A stretch of 64,000 bases of DNA from an uncultured Planctomycetaceae bacterium. Its GTDB lineage: Bacteria; Planctomycetota; Planctomycetia; Pirellulales; Thermoguttaceae. The stretch is taken from the NCBI GenBank assembly GCA_946408825.1, contig CAMJTU010000001.1:1-64000 (forward strand). The letters run 5' to 3'. Below are positions 52,122-61,209 of the stretch, piece after piece (the first letter of the stretch is position 1; each line of letters begins with the position of its first letter). The notes below the pieces were generated by a model. It did not search any database. It saw nothing but the letters and a program-made list of their open reading frames with translations, and had not been told where the DNA came from. Both the position numbers and the translations under genes were made by a program.

Positions 52122-53432
52122 TCATATAACGCGTCTGAATCGCTTGCCCGCGCCCCGTCCGACGATTTCTATCAGCCCGCGCTCGCTCATCTGTCGAGCC
52201 AGCAAGTAGACGCGAGTCTTCTTTATACCAAGAAGAGCTTCCACGTCTTTCTCGCTCATTTCGCCGTGAACAGTCAGATAGTCTAACACCGTCTTCATCT
52301 GCGGCGTCGCCTCGTCCAGACGGGCGAGCTTCTCCTGTTTCGTCTTCTCCGCCGCAGCGTTCATATTCGGAAGAATCAGTTTAAAGACATTCGGCGTTAC
52401 GACGATTTCCGGTTGTTCGGAGCAATTCGAGTATAAGGCGTAAATGCGGCGAATCCCCGTTCCATAGGATTCGATAAGTTTCAGTCTGTGAAAGATTTCG
52501 GCGAGTCTTCGGTTTCGTGGCTGGGAAATCCCGCTTCTGACGTCCTCGGCGGTCAGACCCGGAACCAGCCCGCCGAGGGAAATAAACTCCATGGCGTCGT
52601 CGTTCACATTGACGACGATACTTCCGCTGAAACTGTAATCCCGGTGAACCAGCGCGTTGAGCAGAGCCTCGCGGAGGGCTTCGTCGGGGTAGTCCTTATT
52701 CTCGATTCGTTCCAGTCCTTCAAAGACAGAAAGCGTTCGATTGCAGAGGGAAAGGTACGCATACGAATCGTCTAGTTGCCGAAAGATTGATCCCCCGAAC
52801 TCCCGAGCGTCCTTGAACGCTGTATTTTCCCTGTCGCCGAAGACTGCAATCTTTACCGTGTGACGGCATTGATCGGAACAAAGCAGACCGAGGTTAGTAT
52901 ACGCGCTGTCGTTAAGACTGCGGACGCCGAGCGCAACGTATTTATCTTCGCCGAAGTCCACTCCGTACCGCTTGAAGGCGGCTGCCGCTTCGGCGAAGGT
53001 CAGTTCCTGTTCTGGGGTGCGCATTTCCTCGAACACGCCGCCGTCCGAATCCCGGATCATCCGACGGATCAGGTCAGGGGACGCGGGAACGGAAGAGGCT
53101 CCCTGGCGGACAAACACGCCCGTGGGTTTCAATCCCTTGCCTTTCAGGTAGTACGGCTTGTAACTGCCTTCGCTCACTTCGATTCGGATTACACGATCGT
53201 CCTGTAAAACATAGCGGACGAACATGGTCACGTCCGGCTGAATCGCGTCGCGGACGCCGTTTGTCAGGCGGGTATAGCTCCCGTCCGTGTCTTCCAGTCC
53301 GACGACGTTTCCTTGGTCGTCGATTCCTACATAAATGACGCCTCCGTCCGTATTGGCAAAGGCAATCACTTCTTTATAGATTTCGTCTGTTACCCGCGAT
53401 TTGAACTCTGTCCGTTCATTCTCGTATTCCAT
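52122..53432 (-). CDS. AlbA_2/HATPase_c_4-type ATP-binding regulator
   Basis: 436 residues, intact. N-terminal AlbA_2 (Schlafen-like) domain: ERTEFKSRVTDEIYKEVIAF and GGVIYVGIDDQGNVVG. Middle GHKL/HATPase_c_4 part: REALLNALVHRDYSFSGSI, FISLGGLVPGL and NRRLAEIFHRLKLIESYGTG. C-terminal winged helix (GEMSEKDVEALLGIKKTRVY). GGAGG six bases before the ATG. It is inserted opposite the redox genes and has its own promoter and repeats. Such proteins are DNA- or RNA-binding regulators of unclear target; this one probably controls itself. Confidence 0.9.
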   Translation of the reverse strand: MEYENERTEFKSRVTDEIYKEVIAFANTDGGVIYVGIDDQGNVVGLEDTDGSYTRLTNGVRDAIQPDVTMFVRYVLQDDRVIRIEVSEGSYKPYYLKGKGLKPTGVFVRQGASSVPASPDLIRRMIRDSDGGVFEEMRTPEQELTFAEAAAAFKRYGVDFGEDKYVALGVRSLNDSAYTNLGLLCSDQCRHTVKIAVFGDRENTAFKDAREFGGSIFRQLDDSYAYLSLCNRTLSVFEGLERIENKDYPDEALREALLNALVHRDYSFSGSIVVNVNDDAMEFISLGGLVPGLTAEDVRSGISQPRNRRLAEIFHRLKLIESYGTGIRRIYALYSNCSEQPEIVVTPNVFKLILPNMNAAAEKTKQEKLARLDEATPQMKTVLDYLTVHGEMSEKDVEALLGIKKTRVYLLARQMSERGLIEIVGRGAGKRFRRVI

Positions 53433-53461
53433 GTTAGACCTCCGAAAATCATTCTGGGGGC

Positions 53462-53490
53462 ATTATACTCTGTTCTCATGTGAAAATCAA
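53462..53490 (-). promoter_or_regulatory. Promoter of the AlbA_2 gene
   Basis: On the minus strand: TTGATT (53490-53485), 17-base spacer, TATAAT (53467-53462), ending 29 bases before the ATG. Confidence 0.78.
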
Positions 53491-53498
53491 CGCCAAGA

Positions 53499-53544
53499 GT
53501 GAATATTCACAATTCATTCACTTTTATCAGTGAATAAGTGAATG
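53499..53544. promoter_or_regulatory. Cluster of GTGAAT operator-like half-sites
   Basis: Five GTGAAT/ATTCAC half-sites just upstream of the AlbA_2 promoter: a perfect palindrome GTGAATATTCAC at 53499-53510, ATTCAC at 53516-53521, GTGAAT at 53530-53535 and at 53538-53543. Likely target is the winged-helix protein encoded by the gene. Confidence 0.68.
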
Positions 53545-53823
53545 AAATCTATCGTCAGTTTCGAAGTCAAGATTGCGTCGCTCGAAAAAAATGGCGCGCA
53601 AAAGAGTCGCCTTTAGACTTTCGCCCCTTTGAAATCCCCGCGCCGTTTTGTACGATAGAAGGTATTCTCCCTCAAAACTGACCTTGACCTTTGTTGGACG
53701 CGAATATTTTAGGCGGTAGGGAAATCGTTGGAACGTCGTTTTCGGACTAGCGAGAGCGTTTCGTTTCAGCGTCGAAATTGGTTTTTAAGTATTCGCGCGA
53801 AGAACTACTGGAGGTTTCAACGA

Positions 53824-54738
53824 ATGCCGATGAAAAAACATTTGGTTACGGCGCTTGCGCTCTTGTCGTTTGCCGTATGCGGAGGCGCCGGGCTGGTCTT
53901 TTCTAGTTCCGAAGAGCGGGAATCGCAGACGGCGTCCGACAAAACCGACGCGAAAACGCAGGATAGCGAACAGAAAGGAGCGAAAAAAATGAAGAAACAA
54001 ACGGCGGGAAGAGACAATCTTGGCGAGCTTGCTCCGAAATTTGCGGAGTTGAACGACGACGTCCTTTTTGGCGAAGTTTGGTCGCGTGAAAAGGAACTCT
54101 CGCTTAGAGACCGAAGCATGATCACGATCGCGGCTTTGTTCTCGGCGGGACAGTATCCTCAGCTTAAAGCCCATCTTACGATCGGGAAAGAACACGGCGT
54201 TACTAAAGCGGAAGCCGTCGAGATCGTAACGCAACTGGCGTTTTACTGCGGTTGGCCGAAGGCGTGGAGTACGTTTCCTTTGATTCAAGAGGTCTACGGC
54301 GACGACGAAGAAACCGAGCTTCCCCCCGGAGTTCCCTCGGGCTTATCGGCGTTTCCCGTTGGAAAACCGAACGACGCTTACGCGCAGTATTTTACCGGTC
54401 GGAGCTATCTCGCGCCCCTTACGACGGCGCAGATCCCTACGTTCAACGTTACTTTTGAACCCGGTTGCCGCAACAACTGGCACATTCATCATGCGGACAA
54501 GGGCGGGGGACAGATGTTGATTTGCGTTTCCGGACGCGGATGGTATCAGGAATGGGGCAAGGAGCCCAGAGAACTGCATCCCGGCGACGTGGTCAACATT
54601 CCGGCGAACGTCAAGCATTGGCACGGCGCCGCCGCCGATTCTTGGTTCCAGCATATCGCGCAGGAGATCCCCGGCGAAAACGCTAGTAACGAGTGGTGCG
54701 AGCCCGTGGACGACGAAACGTATGGAAAATTAGAATGA
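53824..54738 (+). CDS. Exported carboxymuconolactone decarboxylase-cupin protein
   Basis: 304 residues. Signal-anchor MPMKKHLVTALALLSF, then a charged linker to about residue 70. CMD/AhpD-like helical domain (RDRSMITIAALFSAGQYPQL, AKHLTIG-type LKAHLTIGKEHGVTKAEAVE, about residues 85-165), then a cupin barrel with metal histidines in NNWHIHHADKGGGQMLICV and VKHWHGAAAD (about residues 205-285). GGAGG nine bases upstream. CMD-cupin proteins often sit with flavodoxin and DUF4405 genes as here. The AhpD CxxC is absent, so peroxidase-reductase activity is doubtful. Confidence 0.85.
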   Translation: MPMKKHLVTALALLSFAVCGGAGLVFSSSEERESQTASDKTDAKTQDSEQKGAKKMKKQTAGRDNLGELAPKFAELNDDVLFGEVWSREKELSLRDRSMITIAALFSAGQYPQLKAHLTIGKEHGVTKAEAVEIVTQLAFYCGWPKAWSTFPLIQEVYGDDEETELPPGVPSGLSAFPVGKPNDAYAQYFTGRSYLAPLTTAQIPTFNVTFEPGCRNNWHIHHADKGGGQMLICVSGRGWYQEWGKEPRELHPGDVVNIPANVKHWHGAAADSWFQHIAQEIPGENASNEWCEPVDDETYGKLE

Positions 54739-54866
54739 AACGGGCGGAAGGGGCGTTGGAAAATCACGTTTCGACAATGATATTCGACAATGTTTTAGCG
54801 ACGGGCGCGCCGAATGTGTGAGATTGTCGAACTCTTTCTTTCCGACGTCCCCTAAGCGAGGCGCGT

Positions 54867-55430
54867 ATGGACGGGTATACGGTTTTCTGGGCGAAAGATC
54901 GCGTCGAAGAGTTGAAGAAGGCGGGGGACGCTGGACCGATTCGCGTCGTATACGGCGGTCGTCATCTTCGGGAATCTTCTTTGGTAAAGGTCAAAGTTGG
55001 CGACGTGATCTTTCCTGTCGCTCTGGCAAACGGCAAGTTAGCGGTTATGGCCCGATTGCCCGTAGATAGAGTTGAACCCGCGTTTGAATATCAACTTCGA
55101 GAAACCGGTCTCGTTCGCGGCGCGATCGTTCCGAAAGGCGTTCGTCCGCGAACGAACGAATCGAATCAGGCTCCGACATGTTCCTTCGCGCCTCATCAGA
55201 AGCCGATAACATGCTGCTCCGAAAGCGCCGCGTCGGGGAACGGTTCTTCCATCGAACCGCGAATCATGCCGGACGAATTCGTCCCGCGACTCCTTTTCGG
55301 ACCCTCCGACGACTCGCTCAAATCGCTTCGTTTCGATAAGAACGGAAAACTGTCAGTCGTTTCCTTTTCCGGATATGTTCGCAGAATGAGTCCGGAAACC
55401 TTAGAGATATTTGAAAGTCTATTCGCCTAG
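54867..55430 (+). CDS. Protein of unknown function, possibly PUA/ASCH-like
   Basis: 187 residues, cytoplasmic. The first 90 residues (YTVFWAKDRVEELKKAG, VYGGRHLRESSLVKVKVGDV and IFPVALANGKLAVMARLPVD) look like a small beta-barrel resembling PUA/ASCH or EVE domains, but this is tentative. The middle is Ser/Pro/Cys-rich and the C-terminus is a short helix. No clear neighbours in function. Confidence 0.55.
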   Translation: MDGYTVFWAKDRVEELKKAGDAGPIRVVYGGRHLRESSLVKVKVGDVIFPVALANGKLAVMARLPVDRVEPAFEYQLRETGLVRGAIVPKGVRPRTNESNQAPTCSFAPHQKPITCCSESAASGNGSSIEPRIMPDEFVPRLLFGPSDDSLKSLRFDKNGKLSVVSFSGYVRRMSPETLEIFESLFA

Positions 55431-55577
55431 AAAAAATTGTTGATCTTTTTCTATGCGACGTCCCTTTGCCGTTGAAATTGACTTTCCGCCGCTCTTGAAT
55501 CAAACGATCAATGAATGATATTAGATATTAATTTTCTGTAATGTGGCATATATTTACTGTTTCTTGATAATTTTGCA

Positions 55578-55606
55578 TTGACATTTATGCGTTTCTGGCG
55601 TATTAT
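55578..55606 (+). promoter_or_regulatory. Promoter of the radical SAM gene
   Basis: TTGACA, 17-base spacer, TATTAT, 110 bases before the ATG. Confidence 0.7.
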
Positions 55607-55716
55607 CCGGTTTCGAACTGTTTCGTTAATTCGGGTGAACCGCGTTTCTTTGCCGTGAAATTTGGCGGCGTTGGGAAGCCGATCAGGAGCCACGTTAGAC
55701 CTGGAAGGGGCGAGCC

Positions 55717-57126
55717 ATGTTTGTCAAGCTGATTCAACCGCGCATGATCAAGCGTCCTATGGATACCGACCTCAAATTGCACATGGCGCCGCCGCTTGGG
55801 CTACTGACGATTGCGGCGATTCTCACGCCCAAGCATCGGGTTACGGTTGAGAACGAGAACGTTGGTTCCGTCGATTTTTCAGACGCCCCGGACGTCGTAG
55901 GGCTTTCCGTGACGGTCGACGTCTTGCCACGCGCGATGGAGATTGCCCAAATTTATCGCCGTAGGGGCGTTCCCGTCGTCGCCGGCGGGATTCATATCAC
56001 CTCCGCCGCCGACTTCATCCCCGAAGACGCCTTCGACGCGCTGTGCATCGGCGCGGCGGAGGGAACTTGGCCCGATATTATGGCGGATTTGCAAAACGGA
56101 CGCCTGCAAAAACGATATCGTTGCAAAGGACGCCTTCGGGGCGAGGATATCGTCTCGCCCGCCTACGATATGATCGCCGCGCAGCCTTATCTGTTCTGCA
56201 ACGTCGTTCATACGAGTCGTGGCTGTCCGTTCCGCTGCGATTTCTGCTACAATAGCAGTCGGGAGCGCCAATATGTCAACCGCCCCATTGAAGACGTGAT
56301 TCGCGACATTAAGACGATCGGACAGAAGCACGTCATGTTCATCGACGATAATTTTGCGGGCAACCGCGTCTGGACTCGGGCTTTTCTCGAACGAATCCGC
56401 CCTATGGGGCTTCTATGGAACGCCGCCGTTTCGATCGACGCGGCGAATGATCCCGAACTGCTGGATCTTATGCGGGACAGCGGATGCCGGAGCCTCTTCA
56501 TTGGCTTTGAAAGCGTTTCGCCGAGTTCTATCGCGAGCGTTCATAAACGCCAGAATCATATCGACGCCTACGAACGCGCGGTCGAAGAGATTCATCGACG
56601 GGGAATTATGATTAACGGGAGCTTCGTTTTCGGGCTGGACGGCGACACGCCGGAGACGTTTCAGACCACCCTCGACTGGATCGTCAAAAACCGCATCGAG
56701 ACGGTCACTTCGCACATTCTAACGCCTTATCCGGGCACGGCGCTCTACGATCGCATGAAGGCGGAAGGTCGTATTACGACCGACGATCTGTCGCTATATA
56801 ACACCGCCAACGTGGTCTTTAAGCCGAAAGAGATGACGGCGGAGGAACTGCGTCAAGGATATCTGTGGATTTATCGGCAGGTTTACAGTCTGAAAAACAT
56901 CTACCGTCGTAGACCTGCGGCAAAACGCCAGCGGGCGGCCTACTGGTTGTTCAATCTCTTCTATCGCAAGTACGGTCGCGTGACCGACGCGCTGTGCCGT
57001 CTGATCTCCTACGAACGAATCGGTCGCCTTTCCCAACTCTTGGCGCGCTATACGAGAAGATCGTATTTAGACCGACAAACAACAACAGTTAATTTGCCCC
57101 TAAAACCGCAAGAAAAGCGCGCCTAA
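55717..57126 (+). CDS. B12-binding domain radical SAM protein
   Basis: 469 residues. N-terminal cobalamin-binding-like Rossmann domain (VVGLSVTVDVLPRAMEIA, VVAGGIHITSAADF; about residues 1-145) and a radical SAM barrel with the cluster motif SRGCPFRCDFC (C170, C174, C177), MFIDDNFAGN and SFVFGLDGDTPETF. The C-terminus is basic and helical. Relatives make methylations or ring modifications of lipids and natural products. With the acyltransferase and Vat-type acetyltransferase nearby, it may belong to a surface- or small-molecule modification locus; inference. Confidence 0.9.
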   Translation: MFVKLIQPRMIKRPMDTDLKLHMAPPLGLLTIAAILTPKHRVTVENENVGSVDFSDAPDVVGLSVTVDVLPRAMEIAQIYRRRGVPVVAGGIHITSAADFIPEDAFDALCIGAAEGTWPDIMADLQNGRLQKRYRCKGRLRGEDIVSPAYDMIAAQPYLFCNVVHTSRGCPFRCDFCYNSSRERQYVNRPIEDVIRDIKTIGQKHVMFIDDNFAGNRVWTRAFLERIRPMGLLWNAAVSIDAANDPELLDLMRDSGCRSLFIGFESVSPSSIASVHKRQNHIDAYERAVEEIHRRGIMINGSFVFGLDGDTPETFQTTLDWIVKNRIETVTSHILTPYPGTALYDRMKAEGRITTDDLSLYNTANVVFKPKEMTAEELRQGYLWIYRQVYSLKNIYRRRPAAKRQRAAYWLFNLFYRKYGRVTDALCRLISYERIGRLSQLLARYTRRSYLDRQTTTVNLPLKPQEKRA

Positions 57127-57229
57127 AGGACGATTTGAATCTGCCGTTAAGGATCGTTGCCGTGAATCTCAAAGTTCTTATAACTCGTTGTTTCGCAGAG
57201 AGTCGCGACGACGCCGTTTTCGAAAAACA

Positions 57230-57258
57230 TTGACTTTGACGCGGCGTTACGGTAGTAT
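57230..57258 (+). promoter_or_regulatory. Candidate promoter of the acyltransferase gene
   Basis: TTGACT, 17-base spacer, TAGTAT, about 52 bases before the ATG. Confidence 0.5.
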
Positions 57259-57309
57259 CAAGAATTCAGAAGATTGGTTTCAACTTTTTTGCATATTCGA
57301 TCTGCCGTT

Positions 57310-58401
57310 ATGAGAAGACGTTACCTCGACAATATCAGATTCAGCGTCGTCATCCTCGTGGTAATCTACCACGTTTTCTACATGTACAACGCTGAGGGCG
57401 TCGAAGGAGGGCCGGGACCGTTTTGGGCGAACGAACCGTCGAAATACAGTCAGCCGTGGGACGTCGTTCAATACTTGCTGTACCCTTGGTTTATGATGAT
57501 TTTGTTCCTGATTTCCGGGATTTCGTCGAGACTCTATTTGGACGGTCGTTCGGAGAAGGAATACTTAAAAAGCAGGACGCGAAAGCTCCTCGTCCCGTCG
57601 ACCGTCGGCGTACTGTTCTTCGGATGGATTCAGGGATGGGTAAACATGAGCCTATTAGGCGTTTTTGAGAAAATCCCGGCGGAGACTCCCAAGCCGATGA
57701 TGTTTCTCATCATGACGTTCTCGGGGACGGGCGTTCTGTGGTTTCTGCATCTGCTGTGGCTTTTTTCGTTGACGCTCTATTTCTTGAGAAAATTCGAGAA
57801 GGGAAAGCTGTATCGTCTTGCGGGAAAGCTTCCGTTCCTAGGCGTCGTGTCGCTGGGCGTCGTACTGTGGCTTTTCGCTCAAGTTCTGAACGCGCCCGTG
57901 ATTATCTGTTATCGTTTTGGCGTCTATGGCGCGGCGTTCTTTTTGGGGTATTATGTTTTCGCGCGTCAGGAGATCGTCGACAAACTCAGCCGATATTGGA
58001 CGACGCTTGCGGTCGCGTGCGTCGCGTTTTTCATACCGTATCGCAACGAGTATTTCGGCGAGAATTTCGCCGCCGACCCGGCGTTTATCAGTCCTCTTTC
58101 TGTCGGATTCGCATGGCTTGCCATTCTAACAATACTGGGCGTCTCCAATAAGTATTTCAATTTCGAAAACGCCGTGACGACATGGCTGAAAAATCGCAGT
58201 TTCGGTCTGTATGTTTTTCACTATCTGGGAATTAGCGCGTTGGCGTTGGTTGCGAGCCGCTGCTGCGCGAATCTTCCCGTGATTCTCGTATACGTCCTCA
58301 CCGGCGCGGCGGGATTTGCCGTCGGTTACGGGCTCAACGCGATCGTTTCGCGGACGCCGTTTTTGCGGTGGGCGCTGCTGGGCGTCAAGGCGGAGAAATA
58401 G
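57310..58401 (+). CDS. Acyltransferase-3 membrane protein
   Basis: 363 residues with about ten membrane helices, family of O-acetyltransferases acting on sugars, lipids or peptidoglycan. N-terminal RRRYLDNIRFSVVILVVIYH contains the catalytic-type arginine and histidine. Further helices (MILFLISGISSRL) and RTRKLLVPSTVGV match the family. The start was set at 57310 so that the first residues are MRRRYLDN; the longer frame adds an uncharged leader. Likely acetylates a cell-surface glycan. Confidence 0.88.
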   Translation: MRRRYLDNIRFSVVILVVIYHVFYMYNAEGVEGGPGPFWANEPSKYSQPWDVVQYLLYPWFMMILFLISGISSRLYLDGRSEKEYLKSRTRKLLVPSTVGVLFFGWIQGWVNMSLLGVFEKIPAETPKPMMFLIMTFSGTGVLWFLHLLWLFSLTLYFLRKFEKGKLYRLAGKLPFLGVVSLGVVLWLFAQVLNAPVIICYRFGVYGAAFFLGYYVFARQEIVDKLSRYWTTLAVACVAFFIPYRNEYFGENFAADPAFISPLSVGFAWLAILTILGVSNKYFNFENAVTTWLKNRSFGLYVFHYLGISALALVASRCCANLPVILVYVLTGAAGFAVGYGLNAIVSRTPFLRWALLGVKAEK

Positions 58402-58408
58402 TTTTCTT

Positions 58409-58642
58409 CTAATCGACCTTCCACGAGAAATCGCTAGCAAAGAGGTCGGGATCGGGACGAGCGAGACGCGATTGTCGTCCCGTTTTGAAGACTTGCCCGA
58501 GAACATTGTCTTTAGTGACGATCTCTCAGTTCTGGTTGGGAGCGTATACAACGACCAAGATTTCGCCGGACGCCTCCTCGAAAAAGACCGACTCGGCGCC
58601 GCGTTTCGCGTTTAGAAATCGGAGTATTCTTTGTTCTGGTCC
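58409..58642 (-). pseudogene. Possible coding remnant on the minus strand
   Basis: Reading leftwards: NAKRGAESVFFEEASGEILV, VVYAPNQN, an in-frame TGA (58526-58528), then EIVTKDNVLGQVFKTGRQSR and DPDLFASDFSWKV. The composition looks coding, but a stop interrupts it and no family is recognised. It lies between the acyltransferase gene and the stop of the CBS/CitC-like gene. Confidence 0.3.
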
Positions 58643-58718
58643 CTATTTACACAGAGGACGTCGTCGCGTTTCCGCTTCGACGTCCTAAGAAACGCTTCGG
58701 GAAACAGAGATTTAGAGA

Positions 58719-60821
58719 TTACTCTTCGCGACTCTGCGCCTTTGCGTAGTCGTCTATATCGACGAAGAACCTGAGCGTTGTTTCCGGAAGATTAGCGCGT
58801 AACGTTTCGCGATCGCCGTCGAAGGCGGCGCGGCGCGACAGGGAGGCGGATATGGAGCGACCTTCCGCCTGCGCGCGAGGAATCTCGATTACGTCGATTC
58901 CGTAATGCGGCATGATTTCCTTGATCAGTTCGTTGAAGGCGCTCATCTGTTCGTTGTGGCGTTCGTCTCCAATGAATCGACAGGAGATTCCAAGACGTTT
59001 CGCGATAACCTTTGCAAAAATCTCTAGGTGCAAGACGGAGCGCCTGCACATACTTTCGGGGTCAGTTTTAACGAAGTATACGGGAAAATCATGTCTGGAA
59101 CCGGAGAAGGGGCCGCCTGGCACGATTGTGACGTTCGGAAGATCTTTAGTCCCCTCAAGCGCCATTGCATAGCGTTCCGCAAAGGTTAACAATCCGGCTT
59201 CGTCTTCTGTCAATATCGCGAAGAGTCGATCCACATGCTTCGACGCGTATTCAATGAGACAACGGTGTCCGAGCGTGAACGGATTCCCGTGAAAAGCGAT
59301 TCCTCCGACTTTTTCGCCTTCGACAGGACGATACCCGTCAAAATGAAGGTCCAAGTAGAGGGAATTGACCGCGAGGTCGCAGTCGAGCATTGTTTTACGT
59401 TCTTCTTGATTCGTCTTGCTCGTCAGCGCGCCGTCGCGGACCATTCGTTCAAATAACTCGTTCGCGTAAATTTGATTGACCTTGTGGTTACAGTGCCCAG
59501 GCAGATCCATAATCCATCCTGTCGGCACGTTATGTCGGTCCAGAATTTCCGTCATATCGACAGACTCGGCGTCTGCAAAGGGCTGGTTGTTTACATTCAG
59601 AACGACGACGTCTCCCGGTTTCATGGACGTCGCTATGATTCGTATCATTTCTTGGTATGGCGTTTCCCAACATCCGCAGTTAACGACCTTGCACGAATAT
59701 CCTTCCTGATTGAGCCGTTCTTGAAGAAAGCTCTCAATCGTGTGTTTGTCCTCCACGAACGCGCCGATTACGAAACAGGCTCCGAAGAACCAGATAACGC
59801 GTTCTGCGTCCGATGGTTGACCGACGGTCACGCGCTTTCCGTCGACGATGTTCAGATAGCGGCTTTGGACGTCCAATAGCCGGGTATATACGCTGTTAGA
59901 CTTGACGTTAAACTGAAATTTTGCGATTTCGGCGGCATAATTCCCGACGTTGAGTTCGCCGTAGAAGTCTTGAACGTGGGACGGCAGGACGCGCGGAACG
60001 GCTTCGTTCGCGCCTGGTTTCTTGGCCCATTTTCGCATGCCCTCCCATAGACGACGTCGGCCTTCCGTGGTTTCGTCCCTAGTATAGAACATGCTATAAA
60101 CTTTGACCCCGGAATTTGCGAGCTTTTCGATCAGCGCGTCATAAGCGTGTTCGGACGCGCGTCGTTCAAATAGCCTGAAAGTAACGACCGCCTCGGCGAG
60201 CCATGCGCCGTCTATGTACTCGACGACCGTTTTCGCCCCGAGACGCGTCTCTTCGTCCACTAGGAGCACAGGCGTCTTTTCCCGCTGCCGTTCAGGAATA
60301 TCTTCAAAATCAATCAATTCGCAAGGAACGCCGTACTTTTGGATTTCCGTTATCCAGCGGTCGACGATTCTTTGTCGCCTTACGTCGCCCTTCGGCGGTC
60401 GGACGACGAATAGAATTTTCAGACTGTCAAAAAACGCTTGCGCGTAACGGTTGCCCTTCCAAGGGCGGTCGTACTCAAGATACAGCAGATCGTCGTTCCT
60501 ACTGCACATGCCTGTCAGACGACCTTCGCCGTCTATTGTCGGAATCTCGCGAATCGTCTCGCTTTCACAGAAGATTTCCCGCGCTTTCATGAATTGTTTT
60601 TCTTTAAGTACGGTAAAATTCCGATTGACAGGGACGGGGGCGTTCCCTGCTCGAGCAATATCTCCGGCGCTGACGATTCCGTACAGTTTATCTCGAACCT
60701 CGACAAAGACGAGGTTACACGGCTTTTCACACAGCGCTTGCCGAATTAACGCTCTGTCCAGAAACTCAGGTTCTTCTTCGAATGAAATTACCGGCAACTG
60801 ACTACGCGTGTAAAAATCCAT
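58719..60821 (-). CDS. CBS / SGNH-like / citrate-lyase-ligase-like protein (copy 2)
   Basis: 700 residues. N-terminal CBS-like pair (residues about 10-125; VRDKLYGIVSAGDIARAG, GEGRLTGMCSRNDDLLYLEY). A central region has an SGNH-hydrolase-like stretch (IWFFGACFVIGAFVEDKHTI, LQERLNQEGYSCKVVN; about 350-470). The C-terminal ~190 residues are like [citrate (pro-3S)-lyase] ligase: nucleotidyl-transfer motif HGNPFTLGHR (H511), LTFAERYAMALEGTKDLPN, CRFIGDERHNEQ and EIPRAQAEGRSISASLSRR. This HxGH-type domain should transfer a nucleotidyl group from ATP or CTP. The substrate is unknown. Close paralog of the next gene upstream. The start MDFYTRSQLP is shared by both copies. Confidence 0.75.
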   Translation of the reverse strand: MDFYTRSQLPVISFEEEPEFLDRALIRQALCEKPCNLVFVEVRDKLYGIVSAGDIARAGNAPVPVNRNFTVLKEKQFMKAREIFCESETIREIPTIDGEGRLTGMCSRNDDLLYLEYDRPWKGNRYAQAFFDSLKILFVVRPPKGDVRRQRIVDRWITEIQKYGVPCELIDFEDIPERQREKTPVLLVDEETRLGAKTVVEYIDGAWLAEAVVTFRLFERRASEHAYDALIEKLANSGVKVYSMFYTRDETTEGRRRLWEGMRKWAKKPGANEAVPRVLPSHVQDFYGELNVGNYAAEIAKFQFNVKSNSVYTRLLDVQSRYLNIVDGKRVTVGQPSDAERVIWFFGACFVIGAFVEDKHTIESFLQERLNQEGYSCKVVNCGCWETPYQEMIRIIATSMKPGDVVVLNVNNQPFADAESVDMTEILDRHNVPTGWIMDLPGHCNHKVNQIYANELFERMVRDGALTSKTNQEERKTMLDCDLAVNSLYLDLHFDGYRPVEGEKVGGIAFHGNPFTLGHRCLIEYASKHVDRLFAILTEDEAGLLTFAERYAMALEGTKDLPNVTIVPGGPFSGSRHDFPVYFVKTDPESMCRRSVLHLEIFAKVIAKRLGISCRFIGDERHNEQMSAFNELIKEIMPHYGIDVIEIPRAQAEGRSISASLSRRAAFDGDRETLRANLPETTLRFFVDIDDYAKAQSREE

Positions 60822-61209
60822 GTGACGTACCGATTTAATGAATGGTTCTTCTGATTGCCGCCGACTCGTTTCCGACGCGCGCTTCAAAATTGGCATGCGC
60901 CCCATATGATCAAGCGTTCAATTCTAGATTGTCAGGCGTCCGAGCGCGCCTTGACCGACGCCGTACAATATACCCCGATTTGCAGATAAAACAGTAGGAA
61001 AACGTCATATCGTCGCTAAAAGTCTTGTTATTTTCCAAGCGAAGATAATTTGAGTCACATTTTCAGGTTTTTTCCACACAGACGGCAATTGACGAGTCCG
61101 TCTGTTTTTCGGCGAGCGGGCGTTTTCCTTCGCGGCGCGTTCGTATTGCGATTTTCGAGAGAGATTCCGGAAAGACGACGTCGTTGAACAATCGTTGAGA
61201 CGCGCGACG
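60822..61209. other. Intergenic region between the two paralogs
   Basis: About 390 bases without a gene. Part (about 60990-61025) resembles the sequence upstream of the other copy (about 63370-63412: AACAG..GGAAAACG..TCGTCGCTAAAA), so promoter DNA was duplicated together with the gene. Confidence 0.5.
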
